A DNA stretch of 64,000 nt from an uncultured Lachnospiraceae bacterium. Its GTDB lineage: Bacteria > Bacillota > Clostridia > Lachnospirales > Lachnospiraceae. The number at the start of each line of letters is the position of its first letter. Position 1 is the first letter of the stretch. A model generated the notes under the pieces. It had not been told where the DNA came from, made no database searches, and saw nothing but the letters and a program-made list of their open reading frames with translations. The translations under genes and the position numbers were made by a program. This document shows, piece by piece, positions 7,702-15,994 of this stretch. The stretch lies in contig CANQTF010000001.1 of the NCBI GenBank assembly GCA_947626745.1, forward strand, positions 310,001-374,000. Reading direction: 5' to 3'.

Positions 7702-9318
7702 TCAAAAAGGCCGGTACTTAGCCGCGATCTTCTCCGCGATGAGCATGCCGTCCATAGCGGCGGAAGTGATGCCGCCCGCATAGCCGGCGCCCTCGCCGCA
7801 CGGATACAGCCCGCGCACTGCCGACTGCCCCGTCTCATCCCGCATGATCCTGACGGGCGAAGATGTCCGGCTCTCCACACCGGACAGATATGCGCCGCCG
7901 TCCGCGAAGCCGCCCATGGTTTGACCGATCAAGTCAATCCCCTCCACAAGCGCCTCATTCAACGGCCGCGGTAAGATATCGTGTACCGCCGCCATGCGGT
8001 GTACACCCTTGACTTGGGGTGCAAATGCCGGATACCGCTGCCGGAGCAAGGATACCTCCGGCCGCTCTCCCGTCACGGCACATCTGTAATCCGCATAAGT
8101 CTCGACAGGCACCGCGCCCCCGCCGACGCGGTATGCCCTCTCCTCCAGCTTCCTCTGAAAAGCGATACCGGCAAGCGGAGAATCGCTCTCATAATCTGCG
8201 GGCGTCACGGTGACGATCACGGCGCTGTTGCTGTTGTCACCGTCGCGGCCGCTGTAACTCATGCCGTTCACGGCCAGTCTTCCCGGCTCGGAGGACGCAT
8301 TCACCACATAACCGCCCGGACACATGCAGAAAGAATAGACGCCTCTGCCGGAGGCCGTCTGCGCCGTCACTTTATAGTTTGCCGCCGGGAGACGCGGATC
8401 GTCCGGCCGCCCGTACTGGATCTGATCTATCAGCCGCCGCGGATGCTCTATGCGAAGCCCCACGGCGAACGCTTTGGCCTCCATGGGAATATGCCTGTCA
8501 TACAGCATTCCGAATGTATCTCTGGCGCTGTGCCCGACGGCAAGGACGACGGCTTCACACGCCATGCGTTCTGTGCCGTTTACCGTCAGCCCCGTCACAC
8601 GGCCGCCCGCGCATTCGATGTCCGTCAGCTGAGACGAGAAACGTACCTCGCCTCCCCACGCTGTGATCTGTTCCCGCAGATTGCGCACGACTACACAGAG
8701 AATGTCCGTGCCTATGTGCGGCTTCGCGTCGTACAGGATCTCCTCCGGCGCGCCGGCCTCGGCAAAGATGCGCAGCACCTCCCGATTCCTGCCGTATTTA
8801 TCCTTCACAAGAGTATTCAGCTTGCCGTCCGAGAAAGTACCCGCGCCGCCTTCTCCGAACTGCACGTTGGAGGCCGGATCCAGCGTGCCGTCACGCCAGA
8901 AACTCTCCACATCCTTCTGCCGGCTTTCCACACATCTGCCGCGCTCCAGAATGATCGGCCTGTACCCGTGTTTGGCGAGCTGATATCCGCACAGAAGCCC
9001 CGCCGGCCCGCTGCCGACGATCACCGGCCGTTCGGTGAGCTCTTCCATTCCCGAAACCGCGAAAGCATATGCCCGCTCCGTCACTTCCTGTACCTGAGCG
9101 CCCTTACACCCGGAGAGCACTTTCGCCTGTGACGCGACCTCCGCATCCACCGTGTACACCACCGTGATCTCCGGTTTTTTTCTGGCGTCTATGGACTTTC
9201 TCACGATCCGCCACGACAATATCCTGTCAGGTGCAACGCGCAGGAGCCTTGCCGTCCTGTATAAGATATCCTCCTGCCCGTGGGACAGGGGCACCTTCAC
9301 CTGATTCACCCTTAACAT
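7702..9318 (-). CDS. FAD-dependent dehydrogenase of the COG2509 family
   Basis: A 538-residue flavoprotein. After an about 100-residue N-terminal region with a ferredoxin-like look, the dinucleotide-binding motif VIVGSGPAGLLCGYQLAK appears, then QFGEGGAGTFSDGKLNT, a segment conserved in this family, and near the end GEGAGYAGGITSAAMDG, which closes the FAD site. The substrate and reaction are not known for the family. It is cytoplasmic, with no signal or membrane segment. It leads the proB, cyclo-ligase, proA unit with a 29-base gap to proB, so the genes are probably cotranscribed; I see no functional link to proline. A TATAAT box at 9338-9343 on the minus strand is a possible -10 for this operon. 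Confidence 0.88.
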   Translation of the reverse strand: MLRVNQVKVPLSHGQEDILYRTARLLRVAPDRILSWRIVRKSIDARKKPEITVVYTVDAEVASQAKVLSGCKGAQVQEVTERAYAFAVSGMEELTERPVIVGSGPAGLLCGYQLAKHGYRPIILERGRCVESRQKDVESFWRDGTLDPASNVQFGEGGAGTFSDGKLNTLVKDKYGRNREVLRIFAEAGAPEEILYDAKPHIGTDILCVVVRNLREQITAWGGEVRFSSQLTDIECAGGRVTGLTVNGTERMACEAVVLAVGHSARDTFGMLYDRHIPMEAKAFAVGLRIEHPRRLIDQIQYGRPDDPRLPAANYKVTAQTASGRGVYSFCMCPGGYVVNASSEPGRLAVNGMSYSGRDGDNSNSAVIVTVTPADYESDSPLAGIAFQRKLEERAYRVGGGAVPVETYADYRCAVTGERPEVSLLRQRYPAFAPQVKGVHRMAAVHDILPRPLNEALVEGIDLIGQTMGGFADGGAYLSGVESRTSSPVRIMRDETGQSAVRGLYPCGEGAGYAGGITSAAMDGMLIAEKIAAKYRPF

Positions 9319-9365
9319 ACCGATACGCCTTTACATAATTATAATACAAGCTGAGGCAGCCCAAG

Positions 9366-9410
9366 GAGAATTGCGCAGCAATTCTCGGGGCGCAGATTGC
9401 TGAATCTGCG
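9366..9410. repeat. Two adjacent perfect palindromes between divergent genes
   Basis: Two hairpins lie four bases apart. The first has 9-base arms GAGAATTGC and GCAATTCTC around GCA (9366-9386). The second has 8-base arms CGCAGATT and AATCTGCG around GCTG (9391-9410). They lie upstream of the probable -10 box of the flavoprotein operon and upstream of the DUF2971 promoter, so they are probably outside both transcripts. They have no T tract, so they are poor terminators. They may be a dispersed palindromic element or a pair of protein-binding sites. I did not recognise a second copy in the window. Confidence 0.6.
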
Positions 9411-9483
9411 TCGATTATACCACGAACGCACACCTGCCCGCAAGCCTCCCTCTTACGCTCGTACGTATCCGCACAAAATCAAT

Positions 9484-9512
9484 TTGCCAATTTCCCGCAT
9501 TCATACTAAAAT
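9484..9512 (+). promoter_or_regulatory. Promoter of the DUF2971 gene
   Basis: TTGCCA (9484-9489) and TAAAAT (9507-9512) are spaced by 17 bases on the plus strand, about 40 bases before the chosen start codon. The gene therefore seems to be its own transcription unit. Confidence 0.6.
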
Positions 9513-9550
9513 AATACATGGCGATACAGTATGACGGAGGCAGTAAGACC

Positions 9551-10372
9551 ATGATGTATCATTATACGGACTTCGCGGCGTTCGACGGGATCATCCGGTG
9601 CGGCGAACTGCGGCTGAACAATATCTTAAATATGAATGACGCTTCCGAGATGCGGCTGTTCATGAACGGCATATGCAGCGCCGTCCTTGACAGATTGGAG
9701 GCCGACGGGGAAACCGAGAAGCTGCGCGAGGCGGAGGCTTTCTTTAACGGAGAAATGGCGCAGGAATTTGACTATTCCGCATATGCGGCATGTTTTTCTA
9801 TCTATCGGGACGACGCCGCGCAGTGGGAGCGGTACGGCCATTTGGGGCAGGGCGTGTGCATCGCATTCCGCGAGGATCTCATGCAGAAGATGTTCGGCGG
9901 CGTCATCTCCTTTCAGGAGGTATACTATCAGGAGGATATGCGCGGTCATCACCTTGTGGCGGAATTTTATCAGCTGATCAAAAAGGCCGAGCGCTTCTCG
10001 GACTGTCTGCCCCAAATGCAGGATCTCATGAATGAGGCATGGGTCAATTCGGCCGCCTTCAAGCATCCTTCCTTTGCCAACGAAAAGGAATTCCGTCTGG
10101 TGGCGTCGCCGTTCATCTCCGATGAATTTGCCGTCAAGCCGAGGTATCATGTCTCGCAGGAGCGCATCAAGAAATACTATCCGCTGGATCTGAACAGAAT
10201 GTGCGGCAGACTGCATATGCGTCTGTCCGACCTTGTGGGCGAGATCATCATCGGACCCACTTCATCACAGTCTCTCCCGATCCTGCAGGACTATCTGGCG
10301 GACTGCGGCCTTGCCGTGCTGAAGGATAAGATATACATGTCGGACTGCCCGCTGCGCAAACCGACATCTTAG
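9551..10372 (+). CDS. DUF2971 family protein
   Basis: A 273-residue cytoplasmic protein that fits the DUF2971 family: the N terminus MYHYTDFAAFDGIIRCGELR followed by NILNMNDASEM, a middle CFSIYRDDAAQWERYG, and a later KHPSFANEKEFRLV. The function of the family is unknown; it appears scattered in bacterial accessory regions. I place the start at 9551, where ATG-ATG follows GGAGG at 9536-9540 by ten bases; the ATG at 9518 has no such site. It is alone on the plus strand among minus-strand genes, with its own promoter, its own terminator and a pair of palindromes upstream, which suggests an acquired or mobile single gene. Confidence 0.8.
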   Translation: MMYHYTDFAAFDGIIRCGELRLNNILNMNDASEMRLFMNGICSAVLDRLEADGETEKLREAEAFFNGEMAQEFDYSAYAACFSIYRDDAAQWERYGHLGQGVCIAFREDLMQKMFGGVISFQEVYYQEDMRGHHLVAEFYQLIKKAERFSDCLPQMQDLMNEAWVNSAAFKHPSFANEKEFRLVASPFISDEFAVKPRYHVSQERIKKYYPLDLNRMCGRLHMRLSDLVGEIIIGPTSSQSLPILQDYLADCGLAVLKDKIYMSDCPLRKPTS

Positions 10373-10387
10373 CTGCGATACAGACAA

Positions 10388-10440
10388 AAAGCGCTCCGTA
10401 CCGGGCACAGCCCGATGAACGAAGCGCTTTCTTCTCTTTT
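10388..10440. terminator. Bidirectional rho-independent terminator
   Basis: Outer arms AAAGCGCT (10388-10395) and AGCGCTTT (10423-10430) enclose a second stem CGGG/CCCG. Runs of T follow on the plus side and a run of A precedes on the left side, so it can stop both the DUF2971 transcript and the converging lipoprotein transcript. Confidence 0.85.
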
Positions 10441-10476
10441 GCTATTCTCCCGCCGTCTGCTGCGGCGTTATTCGAC

Positions 10477-11217
10477 TTAGTCCGCTTTGGTAACGGAAAT
10501 GATGTGCGGATTCACACCCTCATACCAGTACAGGAAACCTTCCATATCGATCTTGTCACCGATGTTCAGAGCCTTGACCGCATTGTACACTTCTGTTGTG
10601 TTGTCGCACAGATAAGACTCCACCGTAAATGTATAGACATTGCCGTCCAGAGAAACATTGAAATACAAGTCGTCGCCGTCCTGACCGGAGCCGTCCCAGC
10701 TGTAAAGGTATGCCACGTCGTTGCCGTCCGCGTCCTGACCGGCAGCCTCGACCGTCATGCCTTTGAAAGAGACGAACTTATTCTGATGATCGATCAGCTC
10801 GTCCGTGCCGAGCAGAGATGTCACATCCTCCGCCTCAGCCACATAGTTCCCCTCTTCGATCTCAAATGTCGCGTCAATGATCTCGATCTCGCCGGACCAC
10901 TCTGACTTGTACCCTGTCACCTTGATCTTCGTTCCGGGCGTCAGCTTCTCGTAATCTTCCTCCGAGCAAGCCATGTCATACAGGAAGTATGCGCCGTCCT
11001 TGTCCTGCGTGTAGACTGTCGCCTTATCCTCCCACCATGACTGCTTCGCCTGTACGTAAGTCTCGACAACGACCTCGGAATCCAAGTCCGCAGCCACATA
11101 TTCGTCGTAGGTCATAACGCCCTCGGACTTCTCGTCCGTGTCCGCACCGTCTGCGCCGCAGCCGACACAGGCAAAGAGCATCGCCCCTGCCAACAAGAGT
11201 GCCGTCAATTTTTTCAT
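10477..11217 (-). CDS. Putative lipoprotein with OB-fold-like character, unknown function
   Basis: A 246-residue protein. It starts MKKLTALLLAGAMLFACVGC; Cys20 is the likely lipidated residue, although the -3 position is Cys rather than the preferred Leu. The mature part is acidic and beta-rich, with KLTPGTKIKVTGYKSEW and LNIGDKIDMEGFLYWYEG, phrases of the kind seen in bacterial OB-fold domains. No specific family or ligand can be named. The ATG at 11217 follows GGAGG by five bases; an upstream ATG at 11256 has no site. It has its own promoter and a strong terminator, so it is probably monocistronic even though the ABC operon lies just upstream. Confidence 0.75.
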   Translation of the reverse strand: MKKLTALLLAGAMLFACVGCGADGADTDEKSEGVMTYDEYVAADLDSEVVVETYVQAKQSWWEDKATVYTQDKDGAYFLYDMACSEEDYEKLTPGTKIKVTGYKSEWSGEIEIIDATFEIEEGNYVAEAEDVTSLLGTDELIDHQNKFVSFKGMTVEAAGQDADGNDVAYLYSWDGSGQDGDDLYFNVSLDGNVYTFTVESYLCDNTTEVYNAVKALNIGDKIDMEGFLYWYEGVNPHIISVTKAD

Positions 11218-11297
11218 AATTTCCTCCGTTCTGAAGCGTCCGTATGACGTCTTCATGGTAAAGTTGATAGATACCGTCGTCCGCAGACAACATCATA

Positions 11298-11325
11298 AGT
11301 ATACATGAAATTTAGGATAAATCAA
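11298..11325 (-). promoter_or_regulatory. Promoter of the lipoprotein gene
   Basis: TTGATT (11320-11325) and TATACT (11298-11303) are separated by 16 bases on the minus strand, just after the end of the ABC transporter operon and about 80 bases before the lipoprotein start codon. Confidence 0.6.
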
Positions 11326-11329
11326 TAGA

Positions 11330-12958
11330 TTAGCGCCGATTTCTCTTTCTTTTTAACGATCGGCCGGCTCCGTATGCGATCATGAGGATCCATGCCGCCG
11401 CCAGCGAAGCCAGCAGGATCACCGATGTCTTTGGCAGCGCTCCCATATCGGCTTCGTCCGCCGCCATGCCGCCTCTCTGCGCACCGGTCTGATCCAGCCT
11501 GTACAGAGAGGAGACCTCCTCGTACATGGAATCGATCCTGGCGTCATCGACAGTCTGCCCTCTCCTGACGGCTTTGACCGTATTTTCCACAAGCTGTCCG
11601 GCCGCGTCGCGAAGAGACGTGCTGCCCACAAACACAGGAGTCACGAACGTATCGTCCAAATGGTCGAGCAAAAGCTCCGCCGCCTTGATCTTCACATCGT
11701 AATGCAGCTCGTCGTCCTGACCGGCCTGTGCCAGATACTCCTGATAGACCTCCGACTGCAGCGCCTTGTAGGTGACAGGCACATAGCCTTCCGTCTGCGC
11801 ATAGGCGATCTGCACCTCGTCCGTCAGAAGATACTGCGCGAACAGCCATGACGCCATGACTTCCTGCGGATCTTTTTTGTTGAAGATACAGACGGAGGGC
11901 CCCTGCGAGATCATCTGCGGCTTCCCGGGATCGAACTGGGGCACCTCCATGACCTGTGTCTCAAACTGCACGAGCTTGTCCTCACTGATGTCGAGAAGCG
12001 GCGCATCTGTTCCCATCCATGTGGCCCCGGCCGTGGAATCCACCGCGAAGATACACTGTCCCGCATTCAGGAAATTGGCCGGATAACTTGATATCTTGAA
12101 GGTGGAGAAGGCGCCCGTCGCGGCGTGCCCCGCGATGTCCTTAAGCAGCGCTTTCGTCGTGTCGTTGAAAAGCAGCACCTGCCCGTCGTCGGTGGAATAT
12201 CCCGCGCCCTTCTGCCGCAGCATCTGGATCATCATATTGTCGGTGGATTTATAGATAAAAGGGATCATCACCTTCTGGCCGTTTATCAGATAGCTGCCGT
12301 CCTGATCCTGCGCCATGGCCGCCTCGGAAACTTCCCACACAAAGTCCCATGTCAGCGTCTCGGGCAGCGTGTATCCCAGCTTCTCCACATAGGTCTTATT
12401 GACATAGCACGCCTCCGTGGAGCGCATATACGGCAGCGCGTAACAGCGCCCGTCGATCATACACTCGTCGAAAAAGTCCGGGATCAGTTCACCAAGCGCT
12501 GGCGCATCAAACCTTACCCTGCTCCCGCCGAGACCGTAATCCGCATCGGCGGCCAGCTCGTCCAGACAGACCACATTGTTTGAACCCGTCAGATAAGTGG
12601 CGATGTGATCCGGGTAAGTGATGCACACATTGGGGGTCGTGTCCGTCGCGATATTGGTGATCACGTCATTGTAGATCTTGCCGTAATCCGTGTATAGGCG
12701 CAGATTCACCGTGATGTTCGGATACAGCTTCTCAAAGTCGGCGATCGCCGTCTCATAGATCGCCGTCTGTGTCTTGTTCGTGTCGTTCTTCGCCCAAAAC
12801 GTGATCTCATACTCGCGCGTCTCGTCGAACGTATCCGGCATCTCATAGGGCGCATACCCTTCCCGCCCGTGACAGCCCGCAAGCGACACCGCGCAGACAG
12901 CTGCGATCAAGGCGGCGCGGATACTTTTCCGGCACGGCCGGCCTCTCCTTCTTCTCAT
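11330..12958 (-). CDS. Extracellular solute-binding protein of a carbohydrate-type ABC importer
   Basis: A 542-residue binding protein of the MalE/UgpB superfamily. It has a basic start, a hydrophobic segment and lipobox SLAGC with lipidated Cys29. EITFWAKNDTNKTQTAIYET and an internal FEKLYPNITVNL are typical of sugar-binding lipoproteins. Unusually, residues about 512-530 form a second hydrophobic helix followed by the basic tail RSLKRKRNRR, so the protein could be anchored at both ends. It is the last gene of a four-gene operon and its start overlaps the stop of the permease. The ligand cannot be told from the sequence; oligosaccharides or glycerol phosphates are usual for this class. Confidence 0.9.
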   Translation of the reverse strand: MRRRRGRPCRKSIRAALIAAVCAVSLAGCHGREGYAPYEMPDTFDETREYEITFWAKNDTNKTQTAIYETAIADFEKLYPNITVNLRLYTDYGKIYNDVITNIATDTTPNVCITYPDHIATYLTGSNNVVCLDELAADADYGLGGSRVRFDAPALGELIPDFFDECMIDGRCYALPYMRSTEACYVNKTYVEKLGYTLPETLTWDFVWEVSEAAMAQDQDGSYLINGQKVMIPFIYKSTDNMMIQMLRQKGAGYSTDDGQVLLFNDTTKALLKDIAGHAATGAFSTFKISSYPANFLNAGQCIFAVDSTAGATWMGTDAPLLDISEDKLVQFETQVMEVPQFDPGKPQMISQGPSVCIFNKKDPQEVMASWLFAQYLLTDEVQIAYAQTEGYVPVTYKALQSEVYQEYLAQAGQDDELHYDVKIKAAELLLDHLDDTFVTPVFVGSTSLRDAAGQLVENTVKAVRRGQTVDDARIDSMYEEVSSLYRLDQTGAQRGGMAADEADMGALPKTSVILLASLAAAWILMIAYGAGRSLKRKRNRR

Positions 12959-13833
12959 CAGCCCTTCGTCCCTCCTCTGGATACGCCTTCCATGACCTTG
13001 TCCCTGAAGAGCAGGAACAGCACGATAAGCGGCACGGAGATCACTACCACAGCCGCCATCATCGCCGGTATGTTCTCCCGTCCAAAACCGTTCTCACGGA
13101 TCTCCTGTATGCCGTTGGACACGAGGAAATAGCGCTCGTCATCGGTGATCAGTCTCGGCCACACATAAGAGTTCCAGCACTCGATCACCTTTAAGATCGT
13201 GACCGTGACAAGCGTCGGCTTGGCGATCGGGATCATCACCCGCAGCAGATATTTGAGATCCGACGTGCCGTCCACCTTCGCCGCATAGTACAGATTATCC
13301 GGTATCTGCTCGAAATTCTCCTTCAACAGGTACAGATAAAAAACGGAAGTGACCGACGGCAGGATCAGTCCCGTAAAGGAATTGCGCAGATCAAGGTCCG
13401 TGATCGTGATAAAATTGGTGATGACCACCAGTTCATTGGGGATCATCATCATGGACAGAAACAGCACAAACACCGCGTTCTTCCCCCGAAATTCCAGCCT
13501 CGCGAAAGCGTAGGCCGCCAGCACGATCACCGCCAGCATGATGACCGTCGTGAGCACCGTAAAAAACAGCGTGTTCAGCAGATATCTTCCAAGCGGTACG
13601 GCCGTAAACGCGTCCGCATAATTCTGCAGCGTGGGCGAGAGCGTATACAGCTTCGGGATATATTCTCCGTTGTAGGCGCTGTAACTCTTGAGCGAGGTCA
13701 GTATCATCCAGTAAAAAGGGAACAGCACGATAAGCGCCCATACGCCTAACAGCGCATAGGTGACGACACGCACAGCCGGCGTGTACTCTCTTTGCCGGGA
13801 TCTTATTTTTTTCTCACAAGTTACGCTGTCCAT
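12958..13833 (-). CDS. Carbohydrate ABC transporter permease (MalG/UgpE type)
   Basis: A 291-residue inner-membrane protein with six predicted helices. The conserved cytoplasmic loop reads AAKVDGTSDLKYLLRVMIPIAKP, split across the coupling helix that contacts the ATPase; it fits the EAA loop of MalG-like permeases, with YYAAKVDG as its core. The C terminus FLLFRDKVMEGVSRGGTKG is typical of this subunit. It pairs with the upstream permease to form the translocation channel. The start at 13833 is 65 bases after the first permease gene, and the stop overlaps the binding-protein start by one base. Confidence 0.94.
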   Translation of the reverse strand: MDSVTCEKKIRSRQREYTPAVRVVTYALLGVWALIVLFPFYWMILTSLKSYSAYNGEYIPKLYTLSPTLQNYADAFTAVPLGRYLLNTLFFTVLTTVIMLAVIVLAAYAFARLEFRGKNAVFVLFLSMMMIPNELVVITNFITITDLDLRNSFTGLILPSVTSVFYLYLLKENFEQIPDNLYYAAKVDGTSDLKYLLRVMIPIAKPTLVTVTILKVIECWNSYVWPRLITDDERYFLVSNGIQEIRENGFGRENIPAMMAAVVVISVPLIVLFLLFRDKVMEGVSRGGTKG

Positions 13834-13897
13834 ATCCTGCCCTGTCTCCCTTCCTGTCTTTTCCTTTCCCTGTTTTGCCGCTTCCCTCTCATGCCGC

Positions 13898-14800
13898 CTA
13901 CCGCCGCAGCCTGCGTCCGCTCACCAGCAGATTGATGCAGGTGATCGTAAAGACGATGGCAAACAGAATGATCGCCGCCGCCGAGGCGTAAGACGGATAG
14001 CCGCCGCTGTCGCCGTAGAGCATATCATAGACATACCCCACAATGGTATTCATTCCCGCCGCGTTCAAATTCGTCCCGAACAGCGCCACCACATCGCTGT
14101 ACGCCTTGAACGCGCCGATGAAGCCGGTGATGACCAGATAAAAGATCATGGGCGCTATCATGGGCAGCGTGATCCGCATGAACGTCCGCAGCTTCGATGT
14201 GCCGTCCACCTGCGCCGCGCGGTAGTATACCGGATCGACGGAGGCGAGGGCGCTGGTCAGGATCAGTATCTTAAAGGGCATGACGACCCATATCGTGTAG
14301 AAACACAGCACGAACATTTTCGCCCAGTAGGGCCCGTCGATAAAATCCACACTGTTTCCGCCAAGCCGCGTGACGAGCAGATTGATCAGCCCGTCCGAGT
14401 AGGCCGTCTTCTTGAACAGGATCATGAAGACCATACCCACCGCCAGCGTGTTCGTCACATAGGGCAGGAAGTATACGGTCTGCAGAAAGTTCCGAAGCGG
14501 TTTGATAGAATGCAGCCCGACGGAGATCAAAAGCGCGATCCCCGTGGAAAGCGGAACGGTGACCACAACCAACAGGAACGTATTCTTCACCGCCTGCAGG
14601 AAGTACGGGTCGCGCAGCACATAGGCATAATTGTATGTGCCGACGCCAAAATATGTCTGCGATGCGGAGTTGTAGCCCTCCTCGAAGGAATAGACAAAGA
14701 CGTCGATCAGGGGATACACCATAAACACGCCCAGAAAAAGCAGCGCCGGCAGAAGATACAGCCAGCCCTTCAGACTGCCGCCAAACCCTTTATGCCTCAT
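13898..14800 (-). CDS. Carbohydrate ABC transporter permease (MalF/UgpA type)
   Basis: A 300-residue membrane protein with six helices and the coupling loop YYRAAQVDGTSKLRTFMRI, typical of UgpA-like permeases. It forms the channel with the second permease. Its start overlaps the stop of the ATPase gene by four bases (ATGA), so the two genes are translationally coupled. Length is normal for the UgpA group; it lacks the extra N-terminal domain of enterobacterial MalF. Confidence 0.94.
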   Translation of the reverse strand: MRHKGFGGSLKGWLYLLPALLFLGVFMVYPLIDVFVYSFEEGYNSASQTYFGVGTYNYAYVLRDPYFLQAVKNTFLLVVVTVPLSTGIALLISVGLHSIKPLRNFLQTVYFLPYVTNTLAVGMVFMILFKKTAYSDGLINLLVTRLGGNSVDFIDGPYWAKMFVLCFYTIWVVMPFKILILTSALASVDPVYYRAAQVDGTSKLRTFMRITLPMIAPMIFYLVITGFIGAFKAYSDVVALFGTNLNAAGMNTIVGYVYDMLYGDSGGYPSYASAAAIILFAIVFTITCINLLVSGRRLRR

Positions 14801-15924
14801 TGTCCGCCCTCCTCCAAAAAGATCCGCTTCTCCGTCCTTCTGTCAAAGAGGAACACCTTGCGGGGTATCAGATCAAAGCGGATCTCGCTTCCCTCCGGCG
14901 CTGATGCCGCCGTTTTCGTCACTTCGCTCTCCGTGCCGATGATCGCGCGCACCGCGGTGTTTAAGGCTGCGTCATTGGCAGATACTACGCTGATGTCGCG
15001 GCCCATGACCTGGACTCTGTCCATTCTGCAGGACAGCGCCCCCGTCTCCCGCATCAGGAAGCCCTCCGGCCTGACACCCACATACACTTCCCCGTCGGGT
15101 ACGCTGTCCGCATCGAGCACCGCGTCGTCTCCGATATACAGTCTGTGGCCGCGGACCCGCCCTTCAAACACGTTGATCGGCGGCGTGCCGAGAAACTTCG
15201 CCACAAAAAGATTGTTCGGACTGTCGTAGACCTCCTGCGGTCTGCCGATCTGCTGCACAACGCCCTCCTTCATCACGACGATCAGATCGGAAATGCTCAT
15301 CGCCTCCTCCTGATCGTGCGTCACGAACACAGTAGTGACCTTCGTCTCGCGCTGGATCCGCCGAATCTCTTCTCTGGTCTGGATGCGCAGTCTGGCATCC
15401 AGATTGGACAGCGGCTCGTCCAAGAGCAGCACCTTCGGCATCTTGACAAGCGCCCTCGCGATCGCCACGCGCTGCTGCTGTCCGCCCGACAGCTCCGCCG
15501 GCTTCCTGTCTAACAGCCCGTCGATCTGTACCAGCTTTGCGGTCTCTTCTGCCTTTTGCAGCATCTCGGCCTTGGTCAGCTTGTCCTTACCTTTCAGATT
15601 TTCCAACGGGAACAGGATATTCTGCTTCACGGTCAGATGCGGGTAGAGGGCATAATTCTGGAACACAAGCCCGATCCCCCTCTTTTCCGGCGGAAGAAGG
15701 GTGACATCCTCCTCCCCGAAGAATATCCTGCCCTCCGTAGGCTGCAGAAGGCCGCTGATCAGGTTGAGCACCGTACTCTTTCCGCAGCCGGACGGCCCCA
15801 GAAGTCCGATCAGATATCCGTCCGGTATCTCGAAACGAAGCCGATCGACCGCCGTCACGTCGCCGCGCCCCTTTCTGTCTCTGACCGGAAATTTTTTTGT
15901 CAGATCCTCCAACACTACTTTCAT
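14797..15924 (-). CDS. ABC transporter ATPase for carbohydrate uptake (UgpC/MsmK type)
   Basis: A 375-residue ATPase with Walker A GPSGCGKST, signature LSGGQQQRVAIARAL, Walker B VLLLDEPLSNLD and the switch histidine in VTHDQEEAM. After the nucleotide-binding domain there is a C-terminal TOBE-like beta domain (about 240-375) as in UgpC, MsmK and MalK. It powers the importer encoded by the next three genes. I start it at 15924, where MKVVLEDLTKKF begins after a GGGGAT site; the longer frame to 15963 has no convincing site. It is the first gene of the operon. The ATPase is encoded with its transporter here, whereas some Firmicutes share one MsmK among many importers. Confidence 0.95.
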   Translation of the reverse strand: MKVVLEDLTKKFPVRDRKGRGDVTAVDRLRFEIPDGYLIGLLGPSGCGKSTVLNLISGLLQPTEGRIFFGEEDVTLLPPEKRGIGLVFQNYALYPHLTVKQNILFPLENLKGKDKLTKAEMLQKAEETAKLVQIDGLLDRKPAELSGGQQQRVAIARALVKMPKVLLLDEPLSNLDARLRIQTREEIRRIQRETKVTTVFVTHDQEEAMSISDLIVVMKEGVVQQIGRPQEVYDSPNNLFVAKFLGTPPINVFEGRVRGHRLYIGDDAVLDADSVPDGEVYVGVRPEGFLMRETGALSCRMDRVQVMGRDISVVSANDAALNTAVRAIIGTESEVTKTAASAPEGSEIRFDLIPRKVFLFDRRTEKRIFLEEGGQ

Positions 15925-15994
15925 AGGAATCCCCTGTTCCTTTCCGTATTCTGCACGCCGCATCCGCCTATCCGCACAAAATGCGCATGTCCGC

